Assembly (NCBI GenBank): GCA_036677685.1
Contig: JAVBWA010000003.1
Span: 1-41,983, forward strand
Direction of reading: 5' to 3'
Length of the DNA stretch: 41,983 nt
Origin: JAQUBU01 sp036677685
Lineage (GTDB): Bacteria > Bacillota > Syntrophomonadia > Syntrophomonadales > Syntrophomonadaceae
Shown: positions 23,998 to 33,208 of the stretch, piece after piece
How positions within the stretch are numbered: position 1 is the stretch's first letter
How the letters are laid out: each line of letters starts with the position of its first letter
Translations under genes and position numbers: made by a program
The notes under the pieces: generated by a model
What the model was told of the DNA's origin: nothing
Databases searched by the model: none
Seen by the model: the letters and a program-made list of their open reading frames with translations, nothing else

Positions 23998-25536
23998 ATG
24001 AACAAATTAAATAAACAGATCCCCATGACTGAATTTGAAAAACTGAAAACCCGGATAGAAGGTTTTGACCTGATATCATGCGGCGGTCTGCCGAAAGGGC
24101 GGACTACCTTGATTTCAGGTACGGCGGGCAGCGCCAAGACTATTTTTGCTTCGCAATTTTTATCTGAAGGCATATTACAATCCGATGAGCCGGGAGTATT
24201 TGTTACTTTTGAAGAGTCTCCAGAAGAAATATGCAAAAACATGGCGGGTTTCAACTGGAACATACGTGAATGGGAGGCAGCTGGGAAATGGGCGTTTGTG
24301 GATGCCACACCCTCTCCTGAAATTGATACTGTTTATACGCAAAATTACGATTTGGGAGCGTTGCTGGCCCGAATAGAACATGCTGTAAAGAAAGTTAACG
24401 CGAAACGTATTTCCATTGATTCAATCGGCAATATTTTTTCGATGCTGCCTGAGCCTTCGCATGTTCGCAGCGAGCTTCACCGGCTTTCCATGGTTATCAA
24501 AAGTATGGGCGTAACGGCGATTATGACGGCGGAGCGCGCTGAAGAATACGGGGAAATTGCCCGTTACGGCGTGGAGGAATTTGTAGCTGACAATGTAATC
24601 ATACTGCGCAACGTGTTGGAAGACGAAAAACGCCGCCGTACCATAGAAATTCTTAAATTCCGCGGTACATTTCACCAAAAGGGAGAATTCCCCTTTACCG
24701 TTACTCCGGGCAGGGGCATAATCATCATTCCTCTTTCTGCCATGGAATTGAAGCAGAAGTCGTCCAATATACGGATATCATCAGGCAATAATGAATTGGA
24801 CAACATGTGCGGGGGCGGTTTCTTCCGCGATTCGATCGTACTGGTTTCAGGGGCCACCGGAACGGGAAAGACGCTGACGGTTACCCAGTTTATGGCCCAG
24901 GGGGCTTCCAATGGTGAAAGGAGCCTTCTGTTTGCATTTGAAGAAAGCCGGGAACAGCTCTTTCGCAACGCTACAGGCTGGGCCATAGACTTTGAAAGAA
25001 TGGAAAACGAAGGTAAACTGGCGGTGGTCTGCGAATATCCGGAATCGGCCGGTTTGGAAGATCACCTTATAGATATGAAAAAGATAATTGCAGAGTACAA
25101 GCCCACCAGGATTGCCGTGGACAGTCTTTCCGCCCTTGAACGCGTATCGACGCTTAAAAGCTACCGTGAATTTGTAATCGGTCTGACCGGTTTTATCAAG
25201 CAACAGGAAATAACCGGATTATTTACATCCACCACCCCTTCTCTTTTAGGGGGCACGTCGATAACTGAAACACATATTTCCACCATTACCGATTCGATCA
25301 TTCTTCTCCGCTATGTTGAAGCGTACGGTGAAATGCGCAGGGGATTGACGGTCCTTAAAATGCGCGGCTCCATGCATGACAAGGATATCCGTGAATTCAC
25401 CATCGACGGTCAAGGCATACATATTGGCAAGCCTTTCAGGAATATTTCCGGAATATTGTCCGGAACCCCCACCTTTGTTGTGCAAAGCGAGTTGGATAAT
25501 CTAAGCGGTCTTTTCAAGGATGGTGAAACACAGTAA
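23998..25536 (+). CDS. kaiC: KaiC-like double-domain RecA ATPase / autokinase
   Basis: 512 residues against 519 in Synechococcus KaiC. CI: Walker A GTAGSAKT at 41-48 and the catalytic pair E72/E73. CII: Walker A GATGTGKT at 285-292 and the pair E315/E316. The phosphorylation segment SITETHISTITDSI is kept; T423, S428 and T429 correspond to T426, S431 and T432 of Synechococcus KaiC, so autophosphorylation and dephosphorylation cycling is chemically possible. The C-terminal tail after FRNISGILSGTP, where KaiA docks in cyanobacteria, is present. CI Walker A has Ala in the GxGKT position usually Gly. The ribosome site AAGGAG is ideal. Sits in a nine-gene signalling run. Whether it oscillates or works as an hourglass cannot be read from sequence. 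Confidence 0.95.
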   Translation: MNKLNKQIPMTEFEKLKTRIEGFDLISCGGLPKGRTTLISGTAGSAKTIFASQFLSEGILQSDEPGVFVTFEESPEEICKNMAGFNWNIREWEAAGKWAFVDATPSPEIDTVYTQNYDLGALLARIEHAVKKVNAKRISIDSIGNIFSMLPEPSHVRSELHRLSMVIKSMGVTAIMTAERAEEYGEIARYGVEEFVADNVIILRNVLEDEKRRRTIEILKFRGTFHQKGEFPFTVTPGRGIIIIPLSAMELKQKSSNIRISSGNNELDNMCGGGFFRDSIVLVSGATGTGKTLTVTQFMAQGASNGERSLLFAFEESREQLFRNATGWAIDFERMENEGKLAVVCEYPESAGLEDHLIDMKKIIAEYKPTRIAVDSLSALERVSTLKSYREFVIGLTGFIKQQEITGLFTSTTPSLLGGTSITETHISTITDSIILLRYVEAYGEMRRGLTVLKMRGSMHDKDIREFTIDGQGIHIGKPFRNISGILSGTPTFVVQSELDNLSGLFKDGETQ

Positions 25537-25630
25537 GAAAATATTTACTGAGAAAAATATTTAGGAATCAGAAAAAAATATTAAGATTTGATTTGCGAGC
25601 GTATCCGAAAGAAAAGGTATGTGAGTATAA

Positions 25631-27394
25631 ATGAAAGATATAAGGGTGCTGTTAATCGAAGATAATCCGGATGACGTTGAACTGCTTAAGGAATTGTTTT
25701 TGGAAGCCGAATTTTCCCTATCGGGTTTCGTGAATGCGGGCGAGCTTTCGGAGGGTTTGGCGCTTTTGGAGAAAGAGCGCTTTGAAATTGTTTTGCTGGA
25801 TATGTCTCTTCCCGATAGTTTCGGGCATGATACGTTTTACAGGCTTCGGGACAAAGTACCAGAAACGCCCATAATCGTTGTTACCGGCCACAGGGATGAA
25901 TCAATCATCGGCGTTTTACTGCAGAACGGTGCGCAGGATTATTTGATCAAAGGAGCGATAGACCCTGATGTGCTCACGCATTCTGTCAACTATGCCATAG
26001 AGAGGCAGAGACTGCTTGTCAGCCTGAAGCATAAGACGGAGGAAATCCAATCTCTCAAAGAAAGTCTGGAGCATATTGTCGCTAATAACGCGGATGCCAT
26101 AATGGTTATAGATCAACAGGGGAGCATCTGTTTCGCTAATCCGGCCGCCGCCGGAATTTTTAATCGCAGTCAGAAAGAATTGATGGGCACGGATTTTGGC
26201 TTTCCCGTTACTGCGGGCAAAGCTTTGGAACTCGATATTGTCCGCAAAGATGGACTTACAACCGTAGCCGAACTGCGCGCGGTGGAGATAACCTGGAAAA
26301 GCAAGGCTGCTTATCTTGCTTCTGTTCGGGATATAACGGAACAAAAGCAATTGCAGAACGAAATCAAGCGCCTGAGCTTTTATGACAATTTAACCGGCCT
26401 ATATAACCGGGCATATTTTGAAGAGGAAGCAAAACGTCTGGATACCGACAGGAATTATCCGTTATGTCTTATTATGGGAGATATAAACAATTTAAAACTC
26501 GTCAACGACGCATTGGGGCACAGCGAGGGAGACCGGTTGCTGGTTGCAATAGCCCAAATGCTGAAAAAATCGTGCCGGAAAGATGATATCGTCGTTCGTT
26601 TCGGAGGCGACGAGTTTGTCATACTTTTGACTAAATGTGACGAAAAGACGGCTATGAGGGTCATCAACAACATTAAAACGTCCTGCCGGAGCATCGTTTC
26701 GGACACCATTCCCGCTTCCATTGCTCTGGGAGCGGCAATTAAATTTAAGCCTGGACAGTCCATCTCCGATTTATTAGGCTTGGCAGACGGCCGAATGTAC
26801 GCCAATAAATTTGCCGAAAGCACGAGCAGGAGCAGTTCATTTATTACCTCTCTGGAAAAATCTCTGTATGAAAAAGACTATATAACAGCAGAGCATGCCT
26901 TGCGTGTGCGTGAATTGTGCACTCAATTCGGAGCAAAACTCAGACTGAACGATAGCGTTATCGACGAACTCGTTGTTCTAGCCTCCCTGCATGACATCGG
27001 GAAAATTGCTATACCTGAATACATTCTAAAAAAGAATGGGCCGTTGACAGACGAAGAGTGGGAAATCGTTAAAAAGCATCCCGAAACAGGTTACAGAATA
27101 GCAATGAACACGCACGGAATGAGCGTTATTGCCGAGGATATCCTGTATCATCATGAGCGATGGGATGGCAAAGGTTATCCGTATGGGCTTAAAGGCGAGC
27201 AAATTCCACTGGCATCGAGAATACTGTCGATCATTGATACATTTGATGTCATGATGCACGAAAGACCGTACAAAAAGGCAATGAACGCTCAGGAGGCCGC
27301 TGATGAAATTAAAAGATGCGTCGGGGCCCAGTTCGATCCCGAACTGGCGAAGTCTTTTATAACATATTTAAAACATTTAGGCATGTTAGACTAA
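25631..27394 (+). CDS. REC-PAS-GGDEF-HD-GYP cyclic-di-GMP regulator
   Basis: 587 residues. A receiver domain (about 3-125; D57 phospho-acceptor) very similar to that of the KaiA-like protein (both share IEDNPDD, LPDS, GAQDYLIKG and NYAIER) is followed by a PAS domain (about 145-240), a GGDEF domain with exact motif at 325-329 and an RxxD inhibitory site (RKDD) five residues before it, and an HD-GYP domain with H455-D456 and GYP at 515-517. It can in principle make and break cyclic-di-GMP under control of phosphorylation and a PAS signal. It begins 94 bases after kaiC on the same strand. Receiver similarity suggests that one kinase phosphorylates both proteins. Confidence 0.93.
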   Translation: MKDIRVLLIEDNPDDVELLKELFLEAEFSLSGFVNAGELSEGLALLEKERFEIVLLDMSLPDSFGHDTFYRLRDKVPETPIIVVTGHRDESIIGVLLQNGAQDYLIKGAIDPDVLTHSVNYAIERQRLLVSLKHKTEEIQSLKESLEHIVANNADAIMVIDQQGSICFANPAAAGIFNRSQKELMGTDFGFPVTAGKALELDIVRKDGLTTVAELRAVEITWKSKAAYLASVRDITEQKQLQNEIKRLSFYDNLTGLYNRAYFEEEAKRLDTDRNYPLCLIMGDINNLKLVNDALGHSEGDRLLVAIAQMLKKSCRKDDIVVRFGGDEFVILLTKCDEKTAMRVINNIKTSCRSIVSDTIPASIALGAAIKFKPGQSISDLLGLADGRMYANKFAESTSRSSSFITSLEKSLYEKDYITAEHALRVRELCTQFGAKLRLNDSVIDELVVLASLHDIGKIAIPEYILKKNGPLTDEEWEIVKKHPETGYRIAMNTHGMSVIAEDILYHHERWDGKGYPYGLKGEQIPLASRILSIIDTFDVMMHERPYKKAMNAQEAADEIKRCVGAQFDPELAKSFITYLKHLGMLD

Positions 27395-27434
27395 GATTTA
27401 CCTAAGTGTTAGTAAAAAAAGGAGTTTATCAGAT

Positions 27435-30400
27435 ATGGACAATACTATTATAACGCCCGGGAACGGAGACACTAATACCCTTGACATGAAAGAATTGCTG
27501 GGTGTCCTTTTGTCAATCAAAAAAGGTGATTATTCCGTACGAATGCCCATCGACAGGACAGGCATGGCCGGTAAAATTGCCGATACGTTGAATGAAATCA
27601 TTGAGGCAAACAATGATTTTTCGGATGAACTTGATAAAGGCGTCCAAGCGGTAATCAAAGAGGGAAACACTGCTTATCGTATTCCCAATAATGGCGGCGC
27701 AGGCAGATGGTCGGCCTGCATAGAGGCAATAAACAGTCTTATTGCCGGTTTGACACAACCTGCGAGCGAAATAGCACGGGTAATCAGCGCTGTGGTCGAA
27801 GGCGACCTTACTCAGGTGGTGGAAACCGAGATTGAAGGAAAAAAAATCGCGGGCGATTTTCTGCATATAGCAAATACCATCAACACCATGGTGGTGCAAT
27901 TAAATACGCTTGCGTCCGAGGTTATAAAAGTACTGAAAGAAATGAGCGCCGACGGCAGACTGGGCAGTCAGGCGGAAGTGAAAAATATTGGCGGCATATG
28001 GCGCGATATAGTGGATAACATCAATTCTATGTCGAATAATCGGGCCCAACAAACTCGAAATATTAAGGAAATTATGATGGCCATTGCAAACGGTGACCTC
28101 ACTCAAAAAATTACCGTCGAGGTAAAAGGCGAAATCCTTGAGTTGAAAAATATCATCAACACCATGGTTGATCAATTAAATTCGTTTGCATCGGAAGTCA
28201 CAGGAGCTGCGCGCGAGGTCGGAACGAATGGCAGGCTTGGTACTCAGGCGCATGTCAGCGGCGTCGGCGGCACGTGGAAGGATATGATCGACAGCGTTAA
28301 TATGATGATAAGCAATCTGACAAGCCAGATGCGTGATATTTCCAAAGTAACTACAGCCGTAGCGAACGGAGATTTGTCGACGAAGATCACCGTGGACGTC
28401 AAGGGCGAGATCCTCGAACTGAAAAACACAATCAACACGATGGTCGATCAATTGAACTCTTTTGCCTCCGAGGTGACAAGAGTTGCGCGTGAAGTCGGAA
28501 CGGATGGCAAACTTGGCGGACAAGCCAAGGTAGAAGGTATAGGCGGCACATGGAGGAACCTGACGGACAGTGTCAATCTCATGGTAGGTAATCTGACAAG
28601 CCAGATGCGCGACATCTCAAAGGTCGCAACCGCCGTAGCGAACGGCGACCTTTCAACGAAGATCACCGTGGACGTCAGGGGCGAGATACTTGAATTGAAA
28701 AATGCCATCAACATGATGGTTGATCAGCTCGGTACGGTTTCTTCGGAGGTCACAAGAGTCGCACACGAGGTCGGCACTGACGGCAGGCTTGGCGGCCGAG
28801 CAAAAGTTGAGGGCGTCGGCGGCACGTGGAGAGACCTGACCGACAGCGTAAATATTATGGTGGGCAACCTGACCGAGCAAATGCGCGACATTTCCAAGGT
28901 TGCAACCGCCGTGGCAAACGGCGATCTCTCGACGAAGATAACCGTGGATGTACGAGGCGAGATTCTTGAATTGAAGAATACCATCAATACAATGGTTGAC
29001 CAGTTGAACTCTTTTTCGTCCGAGGTCACGCGGGTTGCACGCGAGGTTGGTACTGAAGGAAGACTCGGCGCTCAGGCGCACGTCAGTGGTGTCGGCGGCA
29101 CATGGAGGGATCTTACCAACAACGTCAACACGATGGCCGCAAATCTTACAAGGCAGGTTCGCGATATTGCAAAGGTTGTAACCGCCATATCAAAAGGAAA
29201 CCTGAAGAAGAAAATGACGGTGGACGCCGAGGGCGAATTGGCTGATCTGACGGAAACGATAGACAATATGATCGATACCCTTGAGTCGTTTGCAGAACAG
29301 GTGACTACGGTTGCGCGCGAGGTCGGCGTTGAAGGAAAACTCGGCGGGCAGGCAAGCGTGCCGGGCGCCGCCGGAATATGGAAAAGTCTTACCGACAACG
29401 TAAACCAACTGGCCGAAAACCTGACGACTCAGGTGCGCGCAATCAATTCCGTAGCGACGGCCGTTGCGATGGGAGATCTGTCTCATTCCGTTACGGTTGA
29501 AGCGGTAGGCGAAGTTGCTGTACTCAAAGACAACGTCAATGGAATGATTGCAAATCTCAAGGAAACCACCAGAAAGAACACCGAACAGGACTGGCTGAAT
29601 ACAAACCTTGCCAAATTCAACCGGATGCTGCAGGGACAACGCGATCTGTCGCAGGTCTGTAAGCTCATCTTGACAGAACTGGCTCCGCTGATAAATATGC
29701 AGCATGGTGTCTTTTATGCCTATGAAACGAATGATGAAGAACAGTTATTAAAACTGTATGCGAGCTATGGCTTCCAGGAAAGGAAATATATGTCCGGTCA
29801 GTTTAAACCGGGCGAAGGGCTTTTGGGCCAGTGCCTGCTTGAAAAGCAACGCATTTTGCTAACTAACGTTCCGGGCGATTATGTAAAAATCAATTCCGCG
29901 CTGGGCGAAGCGGCGCCGCTGAACCTTGTGATACTGCCCGTGATTTTCGAGGGGAACGTGCTTGCTGTACTGGAGCTCGCGTCTTTTAATTTTTTCAATG
30001 ACATGTACCTGAGTTTTCTGGACCAGCTCGCAGAAAGTATAGGAATAGTGATCAATACAATACATGTGAATATGCGCACCGAGGAACTGCTTAAACAGTC
30101 CCAGACACTAACCGAGGAATTGCAGCAGCAGCAGGAGGAGCTTACCCAGACCAATGAGGAACTGGAGGAAAAAGCAAAACTTCTTGTGGATCAAAAGGCC
30201 GAGGTTGAACGGAAAAACAACGAAGTGGAACAATCAAAACGGATATTGGAGGAAAAGGCCGAGCAGCTTGCGGTGACTTCCAAATACAAGTCAGAATTCC
30301 TGGCTAATATGTCGCATGAGTTGAGGACGCCGCTGAACAGCCTGCTTGTGCTCGCGCAGCAGCTCAAAGACAACTCGGATGGAAACCTGACCGAAAAGCA

Positions 30401-32321
30401 GGTTGAGTTTGCGGGAATCATCCAAGATTCAGGCAACGAACTGCTGGCTTTGATCAACGACATACTTGATCTTTCAAAAATCGAATCCGGAACCGTGACT
30501 CCCAGCTATACGGATATACTTCTGTCGGACATACGGGATAATATAGAGCGAACTTTCCGGCATATAGCTCAGGATAAGGGCCTGGATTTCAGCGTGCTGG
30601 TTGATACGGAAGCGCCGGTATCTCTTAATACCGATCAAAAAAGAATTCTGCAGATACTTAAAAATCTGCTCTCGAACGCTTTTAAATTCACCTTGGAAGG
30701 AAGCGTTTCCATAAAAATCGGGCCCGCAACAGATGGATGGTCATCCGGCCATGATGTACTTGACGGTGCGGAAAGTGTTCTGGCTTTTGAAGTAGCCGAT
30801 ACCGGCATCGGCATACCGCCGGAGAAACAGAAAATCATTTTTGAAGCCTTCCAGCAGGCGGATGGAAGCACCAACCGGAAATACGGGGGCACCGGACTGG
30901 GACTGGCAATCAGCAGAGAAATCGCTCTGTTGCTCGGAGGTGAGATATACGTGCATAGCACCGTGGGCAAGGGGAGCACGTTTACGCTATATTTGCCTGC
31001 AGATCAGAATCCTTATAGAAAAAACATAAATGATCCCCGGACAATTTCTGGAGAGAAACGGGAAAAGATCAGGATATCATCTCAAAGAGAGATTTTTGCC
31101 GGTTCATCAGAAGACAGCTTAAAAGATGACCGGGATGAGATTTTACCCGGAGACGACGCATTGCTTATTGTCGAGGATGATGCCAAATTTGCCGGCATCT
31201 TGTCCGATATGGCAAGATCAAAAGGTTTCAAGGCAATTGTTACATTAAAAGGCGGCAATGCGGTCGAACTCGCCCGCCAATACATGCCCGCCGCGATCAT
31301 ACTTGATCTGCGCCTGCCGGATATCGACGGCTGGGTCATACTTGAACGCATAAAAAGCGAGATAGGAATCAGACATATACCCGTCCATATTATCTCTGCC
31401 GAGGACGAACGGCTGCGGGGGCTTCAGAGAGGAGCGCTTACTTTTCTGAACAAGCCCGTCAGCAATGAAGATATTGAAAGGACGTTCGATACCATAAAAA
31501 CGCATCTGAACGTCAGCGTCCAAAACCTGCTTGTAGTTTCAGCAAATAATAAACAGTGGGATGCCAAGAAAGTACTGGACGGTATTAATGTTAAAGTCAT
31601 CTCCGTAAGTTCGGGCAGCAAAGCGATTGCCGCATTGCAAAAACAGCCGGTCGACTGTATAATACTCGATTCGAATTTGTCTGATATGAGTTCGGCGCAA
31701 TTCGTGGCTGAACTGCAAAAAGATCCGGTCGTATCTGAGATTCCGGTCATTGTCTATGCCAAAGATGATATCGATAAAGAGGAAGAGCGAAGGCTCAATG
31801 AATTGGCCGAAAAATCAATTCTAAAAGAAGTAAAGTCCTCAGAACGATTGCTTGATGAGGTAACACTTTTCCTGCACAAGGTAATAGATAGCCTGCCCGA
31901 TACGAAAAGGGACATGATCAGGAAAATTTATCAGTCGGACGACGTGCTGAAAGATAAAAAAGTACTGATCGTTGATGACGATATGCGCAATATTTTTGCC
32001 CTGACCAGCGTTTTGGAGCAGCATAACGTCAGCGTATTATCCGCAGAAAACGGAAAAGATGCAATTAGCACTGTAAAAAGCAATCCTGATGTTCAGATTG
32101 TTCTGATGGATGTCATGATGCCCGAAATGGACGGATATGAGACGATGCGTACAATCCGGAAAATGCCGGGATTCAAATCTCTTCCGATTATAGCCCTTAC
32201 CGCAAAGGCTATGAAGGGTGATCGCGAGAAATGCATCGAAGCCGGAGCATCTGATTACATAACCAAACCTGTTGATACTGCGCAATTGCTTTCACTGCTA
32301 AGAGTATGGCTTTACAAATAA
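27435..32321 (+). CDS. Soluble HAMP-array hybrid histidine kinase (HAMPn-GAF-HisKA-HATPase-REC-REC-REC)
   Basis: 1628 residues without a membrane helix. HAMP-like units fill residues 120-715: one 97-residue unit, five units of exactly 92 residues (217-676) and a half unit. A GAF domain (about 720-880), a Glu/Gln-rich coiled coil (about 880-950), HisKA with H961 in MSHELRTPLNS, and HATPase_c (DTGIGIP; GGTGLGLAI) follow. Three receivers begin near 1241, 1363 and 1508. The first and third are complete; the second has lost the N-terminal acidic pair (VVSANN) though an Asp remains. The layout recalls fungal group III (Nik1-type) and other poly-HAMP kinases that sense cytoplasmic conditions. With CheR and CheB immediately downstream it is a candidate hub of the cluster. 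Confidence 0.93.
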   Translation: MDNTIITPGNGDTNTLDMKELLGVLLSIKKGDYSVRMPIDRTGMAGKIADTLNEIIEANNDFSDELDKGVQAVIKEGNTAYRIPNNGGAGRWSACIEAINSLIAGLTQPASEIARVISAVVEGDLTQVVETEIEGKKIAGDFLHIANTINTMVVQLNTLASEVIKVLKEMSADGRLGSQAEVKNIGGIWRDIVDNINSMSNNRAQQTRNIKEIMMAIANGDLTQKITVEVKGEILELKNIINTMVDQLNSFASEVTGAAREVGTNGRLGTQAHVSGVGGTWKDMIDSVNMMISNLTSQMRDISKVTTAVANGDLSTKITVDVKGEILELKNTINTMVDQLNSFASEVTRVAREVGTDGKLGGQAKVEGIGGTWRNLTDSVNLMVGNLTSQMRDISKVATAVANGDLSTKITVDVRGEILELKNAINMMVDQLGTVSSEVTRVAHEVGTDGRLGGRAKVEGVGGTWRDLTDSVNIMVGNLTEQMRDISKVATAVANGDLSTKITVDVRGEILELKNTINTMVDQLNSFSSEVTRVAREVGTEGRLGAQAHVSGVGGTWRDLTNNVNTMAANLTRQVRDIAKVVTAISKGNLKKKMTVDAEGELADLTETIDNMIDTLESFAEQVTTVAREVGVEGKLGGQASVPGAAGIWKSLTDNVNQLAENLTTQVRAINSVATAVAMGDLSHSVTVEAVGEVAVLKDNVNGMIANLKETTRKNTEQDWLNTNLAKFNRMLQGQRDLSQVCKLILTELAPLINMQHGVFYAYETNDEEQLLKLYASYGFQERKYMSGQFKPGEGLLGQCLLEKQRILLTNVPGDYVKINSALGEAAPLNLVILPVIFEGNVLAVLELASFNFFNDMYLSFLDQLAESIGIVINTIHVNMRTEELLKQSQTLTEELQQQQEELTQTNEELEEKAKLLVDQKAEVERKNNEVEQSKRILEEKAEQLAVTSKYKSEFLANMSHELRTPLNSLLVLAQQLKDNSDGNLTEKQVEFAGIIQDSGNELLALINDILDLSKIESGTVTPSYTDILLSDIRDNIERTFRHIAQDKGLDFSVLVDTEAPVSLNTDQKRILQILKNLLSNAFKFTLEGSVSIKIGPATDGWSSGHDVLDGAESVLAFEVADTGIGIPPEKQKIIFEAFQQADGSTNRKYGGTGLGLAISREIALLLGGEIYVHSTVGKGSTFTLYLPADQNPYRKNINDPRTISGEKREKIRISSQREIFAGSSEDSLKDDRDEILPGDDALLIVEDDAKFAGILSDMARSKGFKAIVTLKGGNAVELARQYMPAAIILDLRLPDIDGWVILERIKSEIGIRHIPVHIISAEDERLRGLQRGALTFLNKPVSNEDIERTFDTIKTHLNVSVQNLLVVSANNKQWDAKKVLDGINVKVISVSSGSKAIAALQKQPVDCIILDSNLSDMSSAQFVAELQKDPVVSEIPVIVYAKDDIDKEEERRLNELAEKSILKEVKSSERLLDEVTLFLHKVIDSLPDTKRDMIRKIYQSDDVLKDKKVLIVDDDMRNIFALTSVLEQHNVSVLSAENGKDAISTVKSNPDVQIVLMDVMMPEMDGYETMRTIRKMPGFKSLPIIALTAKAMKGDREKCIEAGASDYITKPVDTAQLLSLLRVWLYK
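28083..29462 (+). repeat. Five in-frame tandem units of exactly 276 bp (HAMP array)
   Basis: Unit starts fall at 28083, 28359, 28635, 28911 and 29187, each coding 92 residues beginning with a (V/I)(A/S)(N/K)G(D/N)L motif. The first four are nearly identical in protein; the fifth is more diverged. A 97-residue related unit precedes (27792) and a half unit follows. Expansion by unequal crossing-over is the likely origin. Confidence 0.88.
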
Positions 32322-32370
32322 ATGTTGCCGGACAAATAGGCCGTGCAGGAAGAGATAAGGTACCGAAGCC

Positions 32371-33207
32371 ATGAATACGGAACATAACGGTGATATTTTG
32401 GAAAAAATCGAAATACAGTTGTTCCTTGAGGGAGTATTCCGCCTGTATGGCTATGATTTCAGGGATTATTCGTCTTCCTCCATCAGGCGGAGGATACTGC
32501 ACATGATGGGAAACGAGCATCTGGAAACGGTATCCGAATTGCAGTCCAAGGTGCTTCATGACAGCCGGTTCATGGAACGTTTTCTGATGGAGGTCTCCAT
32601 CAACGTTACGGCCATGTTCCGCGACCCGCCTTTTTATATCGCTTTCAGGAAAAAAGTCGTGCCGCTTCTCTCTTCGCTGCCGTTTATACGGATATGGCAT
32701 GTGGGATGTTCGACGGGCGAAGAGGTTTACTCCATGGCAATTTTGCTTAAGGAAGAAGGTCTGTATGAAAAATCCAAAATTTATGCCACGGATATAAACG
32801 AAGTCGTATTGGATACAGCCAAAAAAGGCATCTATCCGCTGAGCCTGATGAAAGAATATACAGACAACTATATAAAGGGGGGATGTGCCGGCTATTTTTC
32901 CGACTACTACACTACCGACAATAAAAATGCGGTATTAGCCGGCAGCCTGCAAAAGAATATCGTATGGGGGCAGCACAATCTCGTAACGGATTCATCGTTC
33001 AATGAATTCGATGTTATTTTTTGCAGAAATGTCATGATATATTTCAATAAATCTCTGCAAAACAGGGTGCATAAATTGCTTTACAACAGCCTGAAAACTG
33101 ACGGAATCCTCGGACTTGGCACCGCCGAATCAGTGAACTTTACTGCTTTTGAAGATTACTATGAAGAACTGGACGGCAAAATGAAGCTTTATAAAAAGGT
33201 GGGGTAA
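32371..33207 (+). CDS. cheR: CheR-type protein-glutamate methyltransferase
   Basis: 278 residues. The N-terminal helical CheR_N domain (YDFRDYSSSSIRRRI) and the SAM-binding motif HVGCSTGEEVYSMAI are typical, as are the FCRNVMIYF and LGTAES segments. CheR methylates Glu residues on receptors. In this cluster no chemoreceptor is adjacent; the nearest is 4 kb away at 37220, outside the cluster. The partner could be that receptor or the HAMP kinase encoded just upstream (49-base gap). The CheB gene follows after one base. Confidence 0.92.
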   Translation: MNTEHNGDILEKIEIQLFLEGVFRLYGYDFRDYSSSSIRRRILHMMGNEHLETVSELQSKVLHDSRFMERFLMEVSINVTAMFRDPPFYIAFRKKVVPLLSSLPFIRIWHVGCSTGEEVYSMAILLKEEGLYEKSKIYATDINEVVLDTAKKGIYPLSLMKEYTDNYIKGGCAGYFSDYYTTDNKNAVLAGSLQKNIVWGQHNLVTDSSFNEFDVIFCRNVMIYFNKSLQNRVHKLLYNSLKTDGILGLGTAESVNFTAFEDYYEELDGKMKLYKKVG

Positions 33208-33208
33208 A

